From Phyto melanocephala (lineage: Eukaryota > Arthropoda > Insecta > Diptera > Rhinophoridae): a stretch of DNA of 64,000 nucleotides. Location of the stretch: assembly GCA_941918925.1 (NCBI GenBank), contig OW799233.1:111721833-111785832 (forward strand). The letters are read 5' to 3'. The position numbers were made by a program, and so were the translations under genes. The first letter of the stretch is position 1; every line of letters starts with the position of its first letter. This document shows, piece after piece, positions 22,371 through 33,871 of the stretch. A model generated the notes under the pieces. The model worked only from the letters and a program-made list of their open reading frames with translations. It ran no database searches and was not told the origin of the DNA.

Positions 22371-23160
22371 ACAAGTAAGAGCACTATATTCGGCTGTGCC
22401 GAATCTTTTATACCCACCACCAATTTTGTGTACATTTAAAGCACAATATTTATTATTTTGTTAATCGCTATGGAATAATTTCTTTATAATAAAATATGCA
22501 TCACTTTCTTTGTAGAGGGTGGTTAAATTTTAAGGGCCCATGTTGAAGGTGAACTACACCTTGTCTTTAAATTTGTTTTCTGCATTTCACTTGACATTTC
22601 TCAATTTCAAACTTACTCAATTTGATCCGTGGCAAGATACGCAAATGAGCAACGCTTTAAAGTTATTCAGGTTTTTTATGCAAATTGCCGTTCAAATCAA
22701 AATATATTTCGTGCACTTCGTGATTCTTTTGGTCAACATACTCGTTCAAATTCGTTCAAAATCGGGTGAATGGTAAAACATATTTAAATTTCAGCAAAAC
22801 AGGTCTGTATGAAATGTTAGAACATCTGTGAATGCCTTCTTGGTTCGTTGAATGGGGACCATTGCTGTTTTTGCGATAGTCTGGCAAAAGAGCAGTAAAC
22901 CTCGACTCATCATCGTGCCCAACAATTGATCATCAACAATGTCATTGAAAATTTGGACCATCAAATAGAGCAGTGGCGGCGAGGATGGGGGGGTCATTTG
23001 GCCGATATTTTGTTCCATACATAATTGAACCATACCAATATTAACATAATAAAAAGAAATGACAAAATTTTCCCAAATAATTTGTGTCTTATTCAAAATC
23101 AACATCGGTCCTTAAAATTTCACCACACTTTATAAAAAAATATATATTTTTTTCCGGTAA
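22371..23160 (-). mobile_element. DINE-like repeat, copy B (truncated)
   Basis: It starts ACAAGTAAGAGCACTATATTC with the hairpin ATTCGGCTGTGCCGAAT, then CCCACCACCAATTTTGTG, in the inverse orientation to copy A. It carries the mariner MITE at the same internal position as copy A and then stops, so it shares ancestry with a copy that already held that insertion. Confidence 0.7.
22515..23130. mobile_element. Mariner-derived MITE, copy 2
   Basis: This is the same family as 18623-19195 in inverse orientation. The TIR starts GAGGGTGGTTAAATTTTAAG; TA is at 22513-22514 and 23131-23132. On the minus strand GGHLADIL...FH marks the transposase C-terminus. An internal A/T-poor run (GGCGGCGAGGATGGGGGGG) lies near 22975. 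Confidence 0.85.
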
Positions 23161-23248
23161 TTGTATTTAAAACAGGTTCAATAATTAATACTACTAATAC
23201 AATAAATACTTTGTTTGAATTGTTCCGAAATTTCAATTATATGATTAA

Positions 23249-24054
23249 ACAAGTAAGAGTGCTATATTCGGCCATGCCGAATCTTATATACCCTTCACAA
23301 CGTGTAGTCATGCAATAACAGTTGCTTGTATCACCATTCATCCCATATGAAATACGTACACGTATGTATGTTAAAAAAACGAAAAAAAAAAAAAATTTAA
23401 AAAAAAAATTTAAAAAAAAAAATTAAAAAAAAATTTAAAAAAAAAAATAAAAAAAAAAATTATTATATATATAATATACATATATAAAACAAAAAAAAAA
23501 AATAAAAAAAAAATAAAAAAAAAATTAAAAAAAAAAATATAATAATAAAAATATAAATAATATATTATAAAAAATAAAAAAAAAAAAAAAAATATTAAAA
23601 AAAAATTTTTAGAAAAATTAAAAAAAATTTTTTTTTGGCTCAGTTGGGATTCGATGCCACGTTTTCTCTAACCAGTATGCACGTTTGTATGTATGTATGT
23701 TGTTGTTGTAATGTTGTTTTTGTGAAAAAAAATCGAGGTGGTCGTGAGTTTTTGCTCATATCTCAGTTGTTTATGTACCGATGTTTCTGATTTTCAATAG
23801 CGATCTACTCCCGAATATTTCTGATATTTTAATACCTTACCCGGGTCCAACCTATGTCGGGGGGCTTCAAAAAGTTGATTTCAACATACACACGGACAGA
23901 AGGTCAGACGGACAGACGGACAGGGCTTAATCGACTCCCCTATTCATAAGCTTTCGGAAAATATATACTTTATGGGGTCGGAAATCAAAATTGTAGAAAT
24001 TTAACACGGAATGACAAACCTATATATACCCTTTTTCACTGTGTGAAGGGTATA
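23249..24054 (-). mobile_element. DINE-like repeat, subfamily D, copy 1
   Basis: The parts in order are: hairpin end (ATTCGGCCATGCCGAAT), CCCTTCACAACGTGTAGTC, an A-rich tract of some 270 bases (23365-23635), GGCTCAGTTGGGATTCGATG, a GTAT/TTG microsatellite, GACGGACAGACGGACAG (GTCY microsatellite), and a second end hairpin (CCCTTTTTCACTGTGTGAAGGG). It is very similar to 38219-39089 and 52609-53425. Confidence 0.75.
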
Positions 24055-24120
24055 ATTACTTAAAATCATTTTTAGAAATGAGTAATTGATGATAGATTGA
24101 AAAATTTAAAATTTATTTCT

Positions 24121-24507
24121 CTGCACAAGATTAAATTTGTCGAAATGGTGTATGAAGAATGTGCCTTGGGACTGCTGAGATGGCAGCGCATTTAGTATGG
24201 CATTATGCGGCAATGCCTGGCAGCATACTTAGTTCCACCGGCAAGCACTTATAAAATGTGAGAGCTGTGGGGGAAATAATTCTGAAGTAAATACTGGCGA
24301 TTACAAAGAACGCTGCTATGAGGATTTTAGATACTTATCAGTCTACAATATGTAGTCAAATTATCATCTGCACAAAATTAAATTTGTGGAATTGGTGTAT
24401 GCAGAATGTACCGTGAGACTACTGAAATTGCAGCGCATGTGGTATGAATATATACGGCAATGGTTGGCGGCATACTTAGTTCCACCGGCAAGCACTTATT
24501 GGAACCC
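24121..24507. repeat. Two-unit imperfect tandem duplication, period about 247 bp
   Basis: CTGCACAAGATTAAATTTGT at 24121 returns as CTGCACAAAATTAAATTTGT at 24368, and CTTAGTTCCACCGGCAAGCA ends both units. The interior is diverged. Origin unknown. Confidence 0.7.
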
Positions 24508-24779
24508 GCTTATGGAAAAGGTCTGTTTAGGCATCGCCCCTACATGTATATATACTGTTTCAACTGATATTTTTCGCAACATTATTTTCAATTAAAATTA
24601 TTAATTGTCATTTAGTTAATAAGTAGTATCATTTGTAAGATTGCAGCAAATAAAAAATAAAATTTTAATTCATAGTATTAATTTCGTACTAAAAATCACA
24701 TCTTTTTTGTGTATGTAAGTAGTTGAATCAAAATAAAATCAACTAGCTGAGAAGGGTTTTAACAAAAGCCATTATCATA

Positions 24780-25515
24780 TCTATATATATAAAAGTGAAA
24801 CTCTGTGTGTGTGTGTGTGTGTTAGCTTTAGACTCCGAAACTGTAAAACCGATCGGACTCAAACTTTGGCAAGTTGTTGTACACATACCAGGGAGTGTTT
24901 ATGGGTGGAAAAAAGTGGGCGGAGCCACGCCCATAACAATTAGTTATCAGTTTTAGCTACTTGCACTTGACAGATTTTTCTGAAACTTTGCACACATATC
25001 AAACTGTCATGACTAAATAATTTCGTGATAAGAAAAGTGGGCGGGGCCACGCCCCTAAAAAAGTTTTAATTTTGAGGTACTTGCACTAAACCGATTTCTA
25101 TGAAACTTTGCACACATACTAAGCTATCATAACCATATAATACCGTGTTTAGAAAAGTGGGCAGGGCCACGCCCATAAAAAAAGTTATAATTTTGAGGTA
25201 CTTGAACCAGACCGATTTTTTTGAAACTCTGCACACATATCGAGCTGTCATGACTTAATAATTTCGTGATTAGAAAAGTGGGCAATGCCACGCCCATAAA
25301 AAAAGGTATCATTTTGAGGTACTTGCACTGGTCCGATTCTTCTGAAACTTTGCACACATATTAAGCTGTTATGACTTTACAATTTCGTAATTAGAAAAGT
25401 GGGCAGGGCCACGCCCATAAAAAAATTATAATGTTTAGGTTTTTGCACTTGATATTCAATTAAAATTCATTTTGATTCATTAAGGGGCGTAGCAACGCGC
25501 GCCGGGTTTTTCTAG
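24780..25515 (+). mobile_element. Non-autonomous Helitron with complete termini
   Basis: The 5' end reads A|TCTATATATATAAAAG and the 3' end GCAACGCGCGCCGGG, a GC-rich hairpin region, then TTTTTCTAG|T. This is the textbook Helitron arrangement (5'-TC, 3'-hairpin-CTAG, inserted between A and T). It has a (TG)n run near 24802-24822 and a tandem array. It encodes nothing. Confidence 0.88.
24914..25440 (+). repeat. Tandem array of about 121 bp units in the Helitron
   Basis: GTGGGCRGRGCCACGCCC cores lie at 24915, 25037, 25157, 25278 and 25399, that is 120-122 bases apart. Each core is itself palindromic (GGGCGTGGC-like) and sits beside GAAACTTTGCACACATAT. Confidence 0.9.
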
Positions 25516-26608
25516 TGTTATATATTATTAGTGTAGTGTAGTAAAATTCTTGCGTTTTGTTTATTAACGCAAAAGCTCCATTTTTTGTTGTTTTAATTTT
25601 TAATTGTAAGTTTGCGTATCATTTTCTGTTAGTGTAATTTCCTATTCAAGTTTCCCTCACGAAATTATCCCTTTGGTAATAGTCAGTCTTTCATCCCTCC
25701 CTTGTTCACATAAACACACACACATAAATATATCGAACTAGACTTACCTAACAAAATTTACCACTAAAGTAGTTTTAACTTAAGCACTTTTTTCTCCTAA
25801 AAGCTGCAAAAGTCGAAGGAAAAGATTCTTCTAAATAGTAGACTTTGAATTTTGTACTTTAAACTCCCACAAGAATATTTATTATATGCTTGTACGTTTA
25901 GTGCCTTCCGCCCCATTGCAAATAGAAGAAAACCTTGTATGTAAAATTCAACTACTTTTGTAGGGTTAAATGTTTGTGCTTGCCTGGTAACGTAATTTAT
26001 GGTAAAAATTCTAAAGTTTCTTAATTCACCTGAAACACATTTCGTAGTGTAAGTGTGTCTGCTGTTGTTTCTATGAAGCGTAAAAAGCGTACATAGTTAA
26101 TGATTGCTTATGTATAAGTGTTTTCAAAATTTTTAATTTTTTTTGTTTAAATTAAGCAGTGATTTTAAACATAATGATGTTGCTGAAGATTTGAACTTCA
26201 CTTCACGATCTTAAACGTATTTATTGAAAACGTCATTAACTGAAAATCATGTTCGATTTTCGAAATGGAATTTGTTGTTAGCGAGAGAGAGAGAAAGAGA
26301 TAAAGCAAACAAGAGTGATATACATAAGAAGATAAAGTAGATAAAAAATTTGATAGGAAAACGTATAGTGTTTTATGTCTGTAATAAAGTCAAGAAAATA
26401 AAAGTCAATAATATTTTATGATTTGTTTCCTTTATAAAATATTAAAAATTTTATTTATATCGCTGTCATATTTTAAATATTTATGAACAATCTATATATG
26501 TATATATGTTTCTTATAAAAAAGAAAAAAAAAATAATCTAATAATAATTTTCTTAAACATTTAACCTCATAATCATAATACATTTTTAAGTTTTCAAAGT
26601 TCATTGAA
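25516..26608. other. AT-rich non-coding sequence
   Basis: It holds a GA-rich run (26283-26300) and no gene. Confidence 0.4.
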
Positions 26609-28000
26609 ACACGTAAGAGCACTATATTCGGCTGAGTCGAATTTTTGATACCCACCACCAATTTTGTGTATTACTTTGTTATTTACAGCAATTGCTATGG
26701 GATAATATATTTATAGAAAAATATGTATCACTTTCTTTGTATAACTTCCTATTAAAATATTTGCGTAAAGTTATTCTTTCAATGAAAGTGGGCGTTAAAG
26801 TAGGTGTGTTAATGTTGTTTTTGCTTATAAATTCAACTTAAATATTTCAATATAATCCTTTATCTATATGTGTGTATAAAAGAGTAACGTGATTGACTGA
26901 CTGATTCATCATCGCACAGCCCAAAGAGGTAGAGACATGAAATTTGGATAATCTGTTCCTCTTTCAATGTATAGCTCCACTAATAAGGAAGGATTTTTAG
27001 AAATTCGTACTTTAAAGGGGTAAAAATGGGTAAAATAGGTAATCATGTATCTGGTAAACTAAAAATGATACGAATGCAATTAAAAAAGTATTGTAGTTTG
27101 TACAAAAAATAAGCTGACAGATGTCTGGCCTTTTTTCTTTTTTTGAATTTTCAACCCCTAAGGGGAAAAAACGGGTAAAAACTATACTTTGGTACTTTTT
27201 TGGTACCCTGTGTAACTTTAAACACATAAAGTTATGAAAAAAAGTTCAACTCTATTAAGTAATCCGTGAAAAAATATTAATAGGATTTCGGCAACTTTTT
27301 TAAATTCACATGTATAAGGGGTAAAAATTGTTCATTTTTTTTGGTACTTTTCTAATATTATTCAATGGGACAAAATTTGGTATTTATAATTGCCTAGTAG
27401 AATATGGAAAATTATTTAGATGAAATTTTTGGAAATTTTTTTGGGGACAAAAAAGGTACCAAAAAGGGGAAAATTCCGGAAAATGTGTGTAATTCCTAAT
27501 TGGACGGCCAATTTTTAAAAAATTTTTAATTGGTGAAATCCCAATAAAAAATTATGTAATTTAGTAAAAATTGAAGCACATTTCCTAACAGTGAAGAAAG
27601 TGGAAAAATCGGGAAGAGAGGTTGTTACTTTTTAGGACATAATTACTTGTATGCAAAAAAGAGTAGATTTACTAACTTTAAATCATGTCTATTAAAATAT
27701 TTTGTTACATAGATATTTTAACATTTTAAACTTGGAATTTTAAACTTGGACTAAAAATGAAATTTTTCGCATTCTATGGTACTTTTTGTGTTTTTTATGT
27801 TTATGAAAGTAGGATTGTACAATCAAGGACTATTTATTCCAGGTTTTATGTTATGGTACGAAGCTAAATTCTGAAATAAAGGATTACTGAGTGAAGTTGA
27901 GAATTAAAATGATATTGGCGACACAAAAAAGCCTTTTCGCATTTTTTTTTGTACTCTTTGTATTTTTACGTTTGTGTGAACATAGATTCTTAAAAATAAT

Positions 28001-29036
28001 GGCCCATAATCATAGACATAAATAAAGTATACTTTAAGTTTTTAAAGCTGACTTTTGTTAGAATTAACAATTTTGACTACCATAAACGATTAAAAGCATA
28101 CTTTAAACCTAAAAGCCTACTCTAAAGTTAAAACAAGCAAAAGTTGTTTTTAATTTACTTAACACCGACAACAGCTGTTTATCGTAAATTAAATAATAAT
28201 TTAATCATTTGGTAGAAGAAGTAATTTTTTCTTTTTGGTGTCATTAATAGAATTTAAAGGAATAGTGAAATTTTATTTTCCTGGACTGCATCAAGAAAAA
28301 GTCTGTGCAAAAAGTTAAAATGTTAAATTTACAACGTTTGGACAGAGACTTTGCAATTATTGATGACTTGAGTGAAGCGCTCCATACAAAAAAACCTAAA
28401 AAAAAAAATATAAAAGGAGATTTATTCCTTTTGATCTTGATAAGGATGAGTTTTATTCGCGTTACAGGTTTGACAAAATAACAACCTATTTTTTAATAGA
28501 CTTGTTAAATATTTCGGAACCAAAAAACAACCGAGGGCTACCCATTCCACAAAGCCTACAAGTTCTAACAACTTTGCGGTTTTTAGGAAGGAATGCCCAT
28601 CAAAGTGACATCGGTAAGTAATTCTAAAATGCAGTTTACAAACATTTCAATATTACTTTTTTTCAGCTGATCTTCATGGAATGTCTCAACCCACTGTCGG
28701 GCGAATAATAAAAAAAATATGTAAAAAAATTGCTTTATTGCTTCCACAGTTTATAATATTTCGACTCAAATATCTTTTTAAGTTTTTCCGCTTTTATTTT
28801 ATTTTGTTTTCTTTTTTTATTGACAATGTCAGCTGTTTAGCATTGCCACTTGCTTATTTCTTGTTATATTTTGTATGAAAAATTTTCTACATTTGAGGTG
28901 GCACCCGGTTAAAGTCGGTTCAATCTAAAACTTACTTTAATTTTAACTATGACTGCAAATTAATTAAAAGCATGTTATAGTTTTAAAGTTGTTTTTAAAA
29001 AGAAACGACTTTAGTGTTTGACTATGATTATGGGCC
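28001..29036 (+). mobile_element. PIF/Harbinger-type element nested in the Helitron
   Basis: The TIR starts GGCCCATAATCATAG at both ends; AAT flanks both sides (27998-28000, 29037-29039), a 3 bp target duplication. It carries the N-terminal part of a Harbinger transposase and no second gene. It is an internally deleted relative of 53521-54482. Confidence 0.82.
28320..28780 (+). pseudogene. Harbinger transposase, N-terminal part
   Basis: It starts ATG at 28320 (MLNLQRLDRDFAIIDDLSEA). After a frameshift near 28430 it reads RFDKITTYFLIDLL and LPIPQSLQVLTTLRFLGRNA, ending at a GTAAGT donor (28614). A 53 bp intron follows; after its AG the frame continues DLHGMSQPTVGRIIKKICKK, the helix-turn-helix-like block of HARBI1-type transposases. 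The DDE catalytic half is missing. The splice site and frame across the intron are intact. Confidence 0.8.
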
Positions 29037-29644
29037 AATGTTTATATATCCGATGTCTAACTCCTAATATTATGGACGACCAAAAAATTACTTTTTCTCA
29101 TTTTCTTTTTTATATTTTGTATACATAGAATTCTGAATGTAGGTAATAGGTTAGGTTGAAAAGGAGGGGTATAAAAGCCCAAACCCATGACAGGTATGCA
29201 CTTATGCCCAGTTGGCATGTTGTGCGCTATGTAGGTAATAATAAACAAAGTTGAAGTTTTTTAAGAGGGAAAAAATTATTTTTAGGGTAATTTTTGCAAA
29301 TTCTAAATTTTTGAATCTTAATTTTTGAAACTCGATACCATTGATCTTGGTTTTAGGTAGAAATTATATGCCCGATATATCCTTACTATACTTTTTATTT
29401 TTCTAAGTAAATTGAATCAGAGATACAAGTTTTCATAAATTGAACCAAAAATATTTAATTATTTCAAATAGAACTTGAGTATTCAATAAATGGTAAGAAC
29501 TGCTCTATCAAAGTAGCGGGTTATATGCTAGTTCTTCCATAAACTTTGTTTATAGAGAAACTATATGAATTTGAGATAAAGCGCTAAATGGAAGGTGGGC
29601 GTAAAAGTGGGCGTGACCCCATAATTTTTTTGGTGGCAGGTATT

Positions 29645-31160
29645 AAAAAAATTTTGTACTAAAATTATTTTGTAAATCTTTGGTGACCCCTACTGTTCGG
29701 TTAGAAGCATTTGGTCCAATTTTTTCTTGTTATCTCAAGATACATTTACACAATACATATTATTTTCAAAACTCTGCTCATGTGATTTTATATCTTAAAC
29801 AACGTTGTTTTATAATTTAAAGTATTTTACATAAAGTTGAACTAAAAAAGTAAAAATTTACTTTTCTTGAATTAGTATGTTTTTTTTATTTGATTGCAAT
29901 TAAAATAAAAAGTTTATTTGGTCTGATTTAAATAAAAAAGGAATTTTGTATTTATATTTTTTTTTTCACAACATGCAGAAAAACAATTTTTCTGTTAGTT
30001 TTGCCAATAATTTTCTCACAAATGGGGCTTTAGAAAGTTTATTTGAACCAACGTACTTACATTGTCAAATAGAAATTCTTATCCATAAGCATGCAGAGCT
30101 TAAGTATGTGTGCATTTTTGAATGTAACAAATGAACCTTAAAAAATCCCTCAGAATGATGAAACTACTCATTCCTTTTTTAGCCGTAAAATGTTAACGTA
30201 ATTATTTTTTTTTTTTAATTTTGTTTTTTGCACAATACAAATGATGACTTGTCATTTTTATTTATTTTTTGCTACAAGATAATGTCCCATTAATCATGGT
30301 TAATTAATGTTAATATAATTATTAATAAATTTGAACACGCGAGTATATATTTGCATACTTATGAGTGTAAAATTATTATGCAAAAAATATATTTGCCAGT
30401 GTCTGCCACAAATAATGTATGAAAAGTGATTATATTAAATAAAAATTAAATTAACATTTAATTGTTGTTGTTTCAAACATTATGGTAAATTTATTTAGTC
30501 TTAAGTCAATGAGGAAATTTATAATAGATATTTGCACTAAAAATTCACACATGAAATAATTTTACTAATAAAATTTTAATATTAAATATTAAGCATCAGC
30601 TGATTGTGTGTATATTCCAAACAGCTTTTCTATCAAAAAGACGAAAAGGCTAAAGGGAATTTGTTAAAGACTCTTTATTGTGTTCGTTAAGAAATACATA
30701 AATTTATAGAAATATTTATTAAAATCAAGTAACAGCAAACATAATTGCATTATATTGCTTAAAGGAATATTAATAAATTACAATGAAAATTATTATATGA
30801 TTTTTGTTTTATATCTCGTTAAAAAAAAACAAAAACTGTTTTAAGTACTAAAATACTTTTGTTAAATAACTTCAAAGAATTTGCCACCCGTCCGTTAAGT
30901 TAATTCTAGACAAAGCTGTGCATTAGTTGAAGGCAAAGAGCAAAGTGATTTCAGAATTAAATTATTAATTATTGTTAATCCTGTGCGCTTTTCTATGTGT
31001 ATGTGGATGTGTATATGTGGAATTTGAATTTGTATAATTTGTAGCGATTTTTTAATGCATCTTATTCATATTATATTTATTTGTGGATTCTCTGAATTCA
31101 GTTAAAGCCTAGTTAAAATTTTTAAATTTTTTAAATATTTACTTTGATGACAATTTCTTT
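29645..31160. other. AT-rich non-coding sequence
   Basis: No gene or repeat is recognised. Confidence 0.4.
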
Positions 31161-31165
31161 ATTTG

Positions 31166-31500
31166 GATCGGAGCAGGGTAAATGTTATCCACCACAAAAT
31201 AAAAATTAATTTGATATCATATAAAGAAAATATTTTATTCGTGGGGGGATAACACTACCTCTGCTCCGTTCGCAATAATTTTTGGTTGTAATAAGGAAAT
31301 TATTGTCAAAAATTACTCGTACAAAGTTTCAACTAAATTTTGTTTTAAGTTTTCTATGTATGACCTCAAATAAATTTTTTTTTGTATGGGAATACTATGC
31401 CCCTTGCTCCGATCCTAACAATTTTTTTTCGAATTAGGAATTGTTATCAAAGTAATTCGTACAAAGTTTGAAGGGAATAGCTGCTATAGTTCGCAAAATA
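31166..31500. repeat. Inverted plus tandem repeat with GATCGGAGCAGGG core
   Basis: GGATCGGAGCAGGGTAAATG (31167) returns inverted at about 31240-31272 (GGATAACACTACCTCTGCTCCG). That block then repeats directly about 141 bases on (ATACTATGCCCCTTGCTCCG at 31388), each time followed by AAAGTTT-type text. It looks like the remains of a minisatellite-bearing transposon end. Confidence 0.55.
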
Positions 31501-31701
31501 TGTTATAAAATGTTTTCAGTTTTTATGGTAAGTGCCACGCCTACTTAAAAACAAAAAAAAATATAGCCTCTGACCATTGGTGATTAAATTTTAAGAATTA
31601 AAAAAGTAGTTTCGAAGAAATACAAACACACATTTCCTCTTTATTATATTAGTATACATATTCCAATTTTATAGGGCGGGCCCAAAGTCACTAGAGGCTT
31701 A

Positions 31702-31818
31702 GGGCCATATTCATAAAAAATATTTTAGGTTTATTGAAGCCTTATTTGACTAATTTCTCTACAACATCTGTCAAATAAGCCTTTAATAAACCTGAAATAT
31801 TTTTTATGAATACGGCCC
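31702..31818. mobile_element. 117 bp hairpin MITE with TTA target duplication
   Basis: Two arms of about 49 bases (starts GGGCCATATTCATAAAAAAT and GGGCCGTATTCATAAAAAAT) pair with only four or five mismatches around a loop of about 20 bases. TTA flanks both ends (31699-31701, 31819-31821). The end sequence resembles the Harbinger-type TIRs at 28001 and 53521. Confidence 0.88.
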
Positions 31819-31869
31819 TTAACGATTAATTATATATTTTCACTTATATATTTTTTTTTCAGATTACAA

Positions 31870-32770
31870 AATATACCAAACGGAAATTTTCTTCCACTTA
31901 GTACAAAAAAAATGTATTTTAAATGACCTTCGTTGCTCGTTGTAGAGCATTTTAAATAACATCTTAAAAAATATGCGGCTATAGCGCTTAAATTTCTACA
32001 ATAATGTAGGCCTTGAATTCCAGAATTGTAGCGGGCTTGTTTGCAAGTACTCGCTACAGCAAATAACCCCAAAAAATAATAGGGTTGTACAAATCTGGCG
32101 ATCAATCTGGCTTAATAATTTTCGATTTTTGAAAATTATTTGTTGAACATAGATTTTTTTATAAACTGTCATAGTGTCTCGGGCAGTGCAGGCAGTAGTT
32201 TTATCCTGATAAAGCCACATCTCAGTTGTTTTCTCAAAAAAAGGATGTAAGAAATTTTCCATCATAAATTGATACCGTTCTGCATTTACATTTACGGTAC
32301 CTTCATCTTATTTTTCGAAGAATAAAACCCAATAATATTTTCAACTGCAATACCACACCATACTGTACACCAATTAGGGTGCAATTGGCCTTGATGAATG
32401 TCTCATAGATTTTCAAAAACCCCGAACATACAGTTTTACTTATTAACAAAGCCATTGCAAGGAAAACGAGCTGCTTTACTTAAAATAAAATTTTCAATAA
32501 AGTTGATTTCATTTCTAACTACTCAAGTTTTAATGCAAAATTTATACGCTTCACATTATATGCGTGTAGCAGGAAATCTTATTTTAAAATGCTTCATAGT
32601 AACGCACGAGTAATTGCCAGCTGAGCATGTTTCGTTAACAAATTGCTTTACACATTTAATATTTTCCGCAGTGCAAATTAAACGTGGACTACAGGTTTGT
32701 GGAAAATCATTCATGGTACCAGTCATTGCTATAGTGTTTAAAATTCTGACTTTCAAATGTTGACGATGTA
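31870..32770 (-). pseudogene. Mariner-like transposase relic
   Basis: Minus-strand fragments in the right order over several frames are: CTAENIKCVKQFVNET, HPNWCTVWCGIAVENIIG, MWLYQDKTTACTARDTMTV (the 'W-x-QQDGA-x-xHT' block) and LANKPATILEFKAYIIVEI. Many stops are present. It is about the normal length for a 330-350 residue transposase but entirely decayed. Confidence 0.78.
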
Positions 32771-33257
32771 CTTTGTGTGGTAAGCTTATTGATATTTAAT
32801 TTAAATTTTAAAAATCTATTTTACGGGTTTTTGTTAAGTTGTGAGTTTTGCAGTTTTGTTTATTGTCCGAACCTTTTTATAAAAACACTTTTGGGTTTTT
32901 ATTTCTTATTAAATAAGTTGTTATTTATATTTTTGGTTATAATAATCGTTTATTTTTTACATTTAATATATTTTAAATATGTACATCATCTTTTGTAAAG
33001 ACTTCAACTTTTTGTAAAGACTTCTTCGTTGCGAGTTTATAAAAAACAACTGTTTATAATTGTGCATGATATTTGGGAATGCAGAATCATGATTGCTTAG
33101 CTCAGTTGAATACGTAATTATTAACAAAGTATAACTCCTGGTATTTTAAGCATACATAATTACTTTTACAAGAAAACAAGATTGTGTATGCTCAATTACG
33201 CTTAGCAAGACATACCAAAATAAAATCGGTTATTAATGATTATTGCTATTTATCTTA

Positions 33258-33871
33258 CCCTGCATTTACACATGAAAGTAATTTCATGAAATTTCTGTAC
33301 ACGTATTATAAATAAAAATTTCTATGAAATGGTCCACTTTCATGTAAATTTCTTGTGCGTTTACATAGGAAAGTGAAATTTCATTTTAAAATGTCGTCGA
33401 AGTGTAGAGTCGCAATAATTGCTAAACCCTGTACATTGATGAGTTTAATTTGCCTCAATTTTTTTATTGCCTTTAGAGTTACCAAGAATATTTCATACAC
33501 AAATTTAAAGAGCATTAGTTGAAAAAAAGTAATTTTTGTTCATTTTTAATAAAATTATTGTTTTAAAATTACATCAATATTATTCTTTATGTATATTTGA
33601 AGAATAAATATTATAAATCTCTTCATATATACAAAAATAATTTATATTTAAAATTGTTATTTTACCGCAGTCCTGTAAATTTGTGTAAGTTTTATTAGTA
33701 GGCAACAGTGTTTACCATATGTCACTATACTTTCTTGAAAACGTCAAAATTTACTTTCTTAAAAAAATCATTGAAATCTGAGTGGAAAGTAAAATAAATG
33801 TGAGTGTGTTAGCGAAGAAGTGTGAGTGTATTGCGAATTTCATGAAAGTACTTTCATGTGTAAATGCTGGG
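33258..33871. mobile_element. TTA-flanked MITE (family E, copy 1), intact
   Basis: It is 614 bp with TIRs of 36 bases and two mismatches (start CCCTGCATTTACACATGAAA). TTA lies at 33255-33257 and 33872-33874. Each end holds a small palindrome (CATGAAAGTACTTTCATG). It codes for nothing and is the uninterrupted sister of 17102-19692. Confidence 0.88.

Larger units (their letters stand above)
26863..29531 (+). mobile_element. Helitron (2.67 kb) nested in DINE copy C
   Basis: The 5' end reads A|TCTATATGTGTGTATAAAAG and the 3' end AAGTAGCGGGTTATATGCTAG|T. Removing it restores the DINE sequence (CCTTTATT...) as found in copy A. The interior has GGGGTAAAAA-type repeats and a nested Harbinger-type element. 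No helicase is present, so it is non-autonomous. Confidence 0.85.
26609..29644 (-). mobile_element. DINE-like repeat, copy C, carrying a Helitron
   Basis: The left end is ACACGTAAGAGCACTATATT with a decayed hairpin, then CCCACCACCAATTTTGTG. The right end is TTGGTGGCAGGTATT. Between them copy A's sequence is followed (AAAGTGGGCGTTAAAGTAGG), then broken at 26862/29532 by a Helitron, then resumed (TTTATAGAGAAACTATATGA, GGTGGGCGTAAAAGTGGGCG). It lacks the mariner MITE seen in copies A and B and so shows that element's empty site (CTTTGTATAACTTC at 26737-26750). Confidence 0.78.

Noticed and set aside
22791..23105. 104-codon minus-strand gene
   Set aside because: It is the fused remnant of transposase ends inside the mariner MITE, not an independent gene.
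23365..23635. A simple satellite or CRISPR-like array
   Set aside because: The A-rich tract recurs at the same internal position in all subfamily D repeats, so it belongs to the element; there are no spacers of regular length.
25066..25357. Repeated MCKVSEE-like minus-strand peptides
   Set aside because: Shadow of the 121 bp Helitron array, with no start or splice context.
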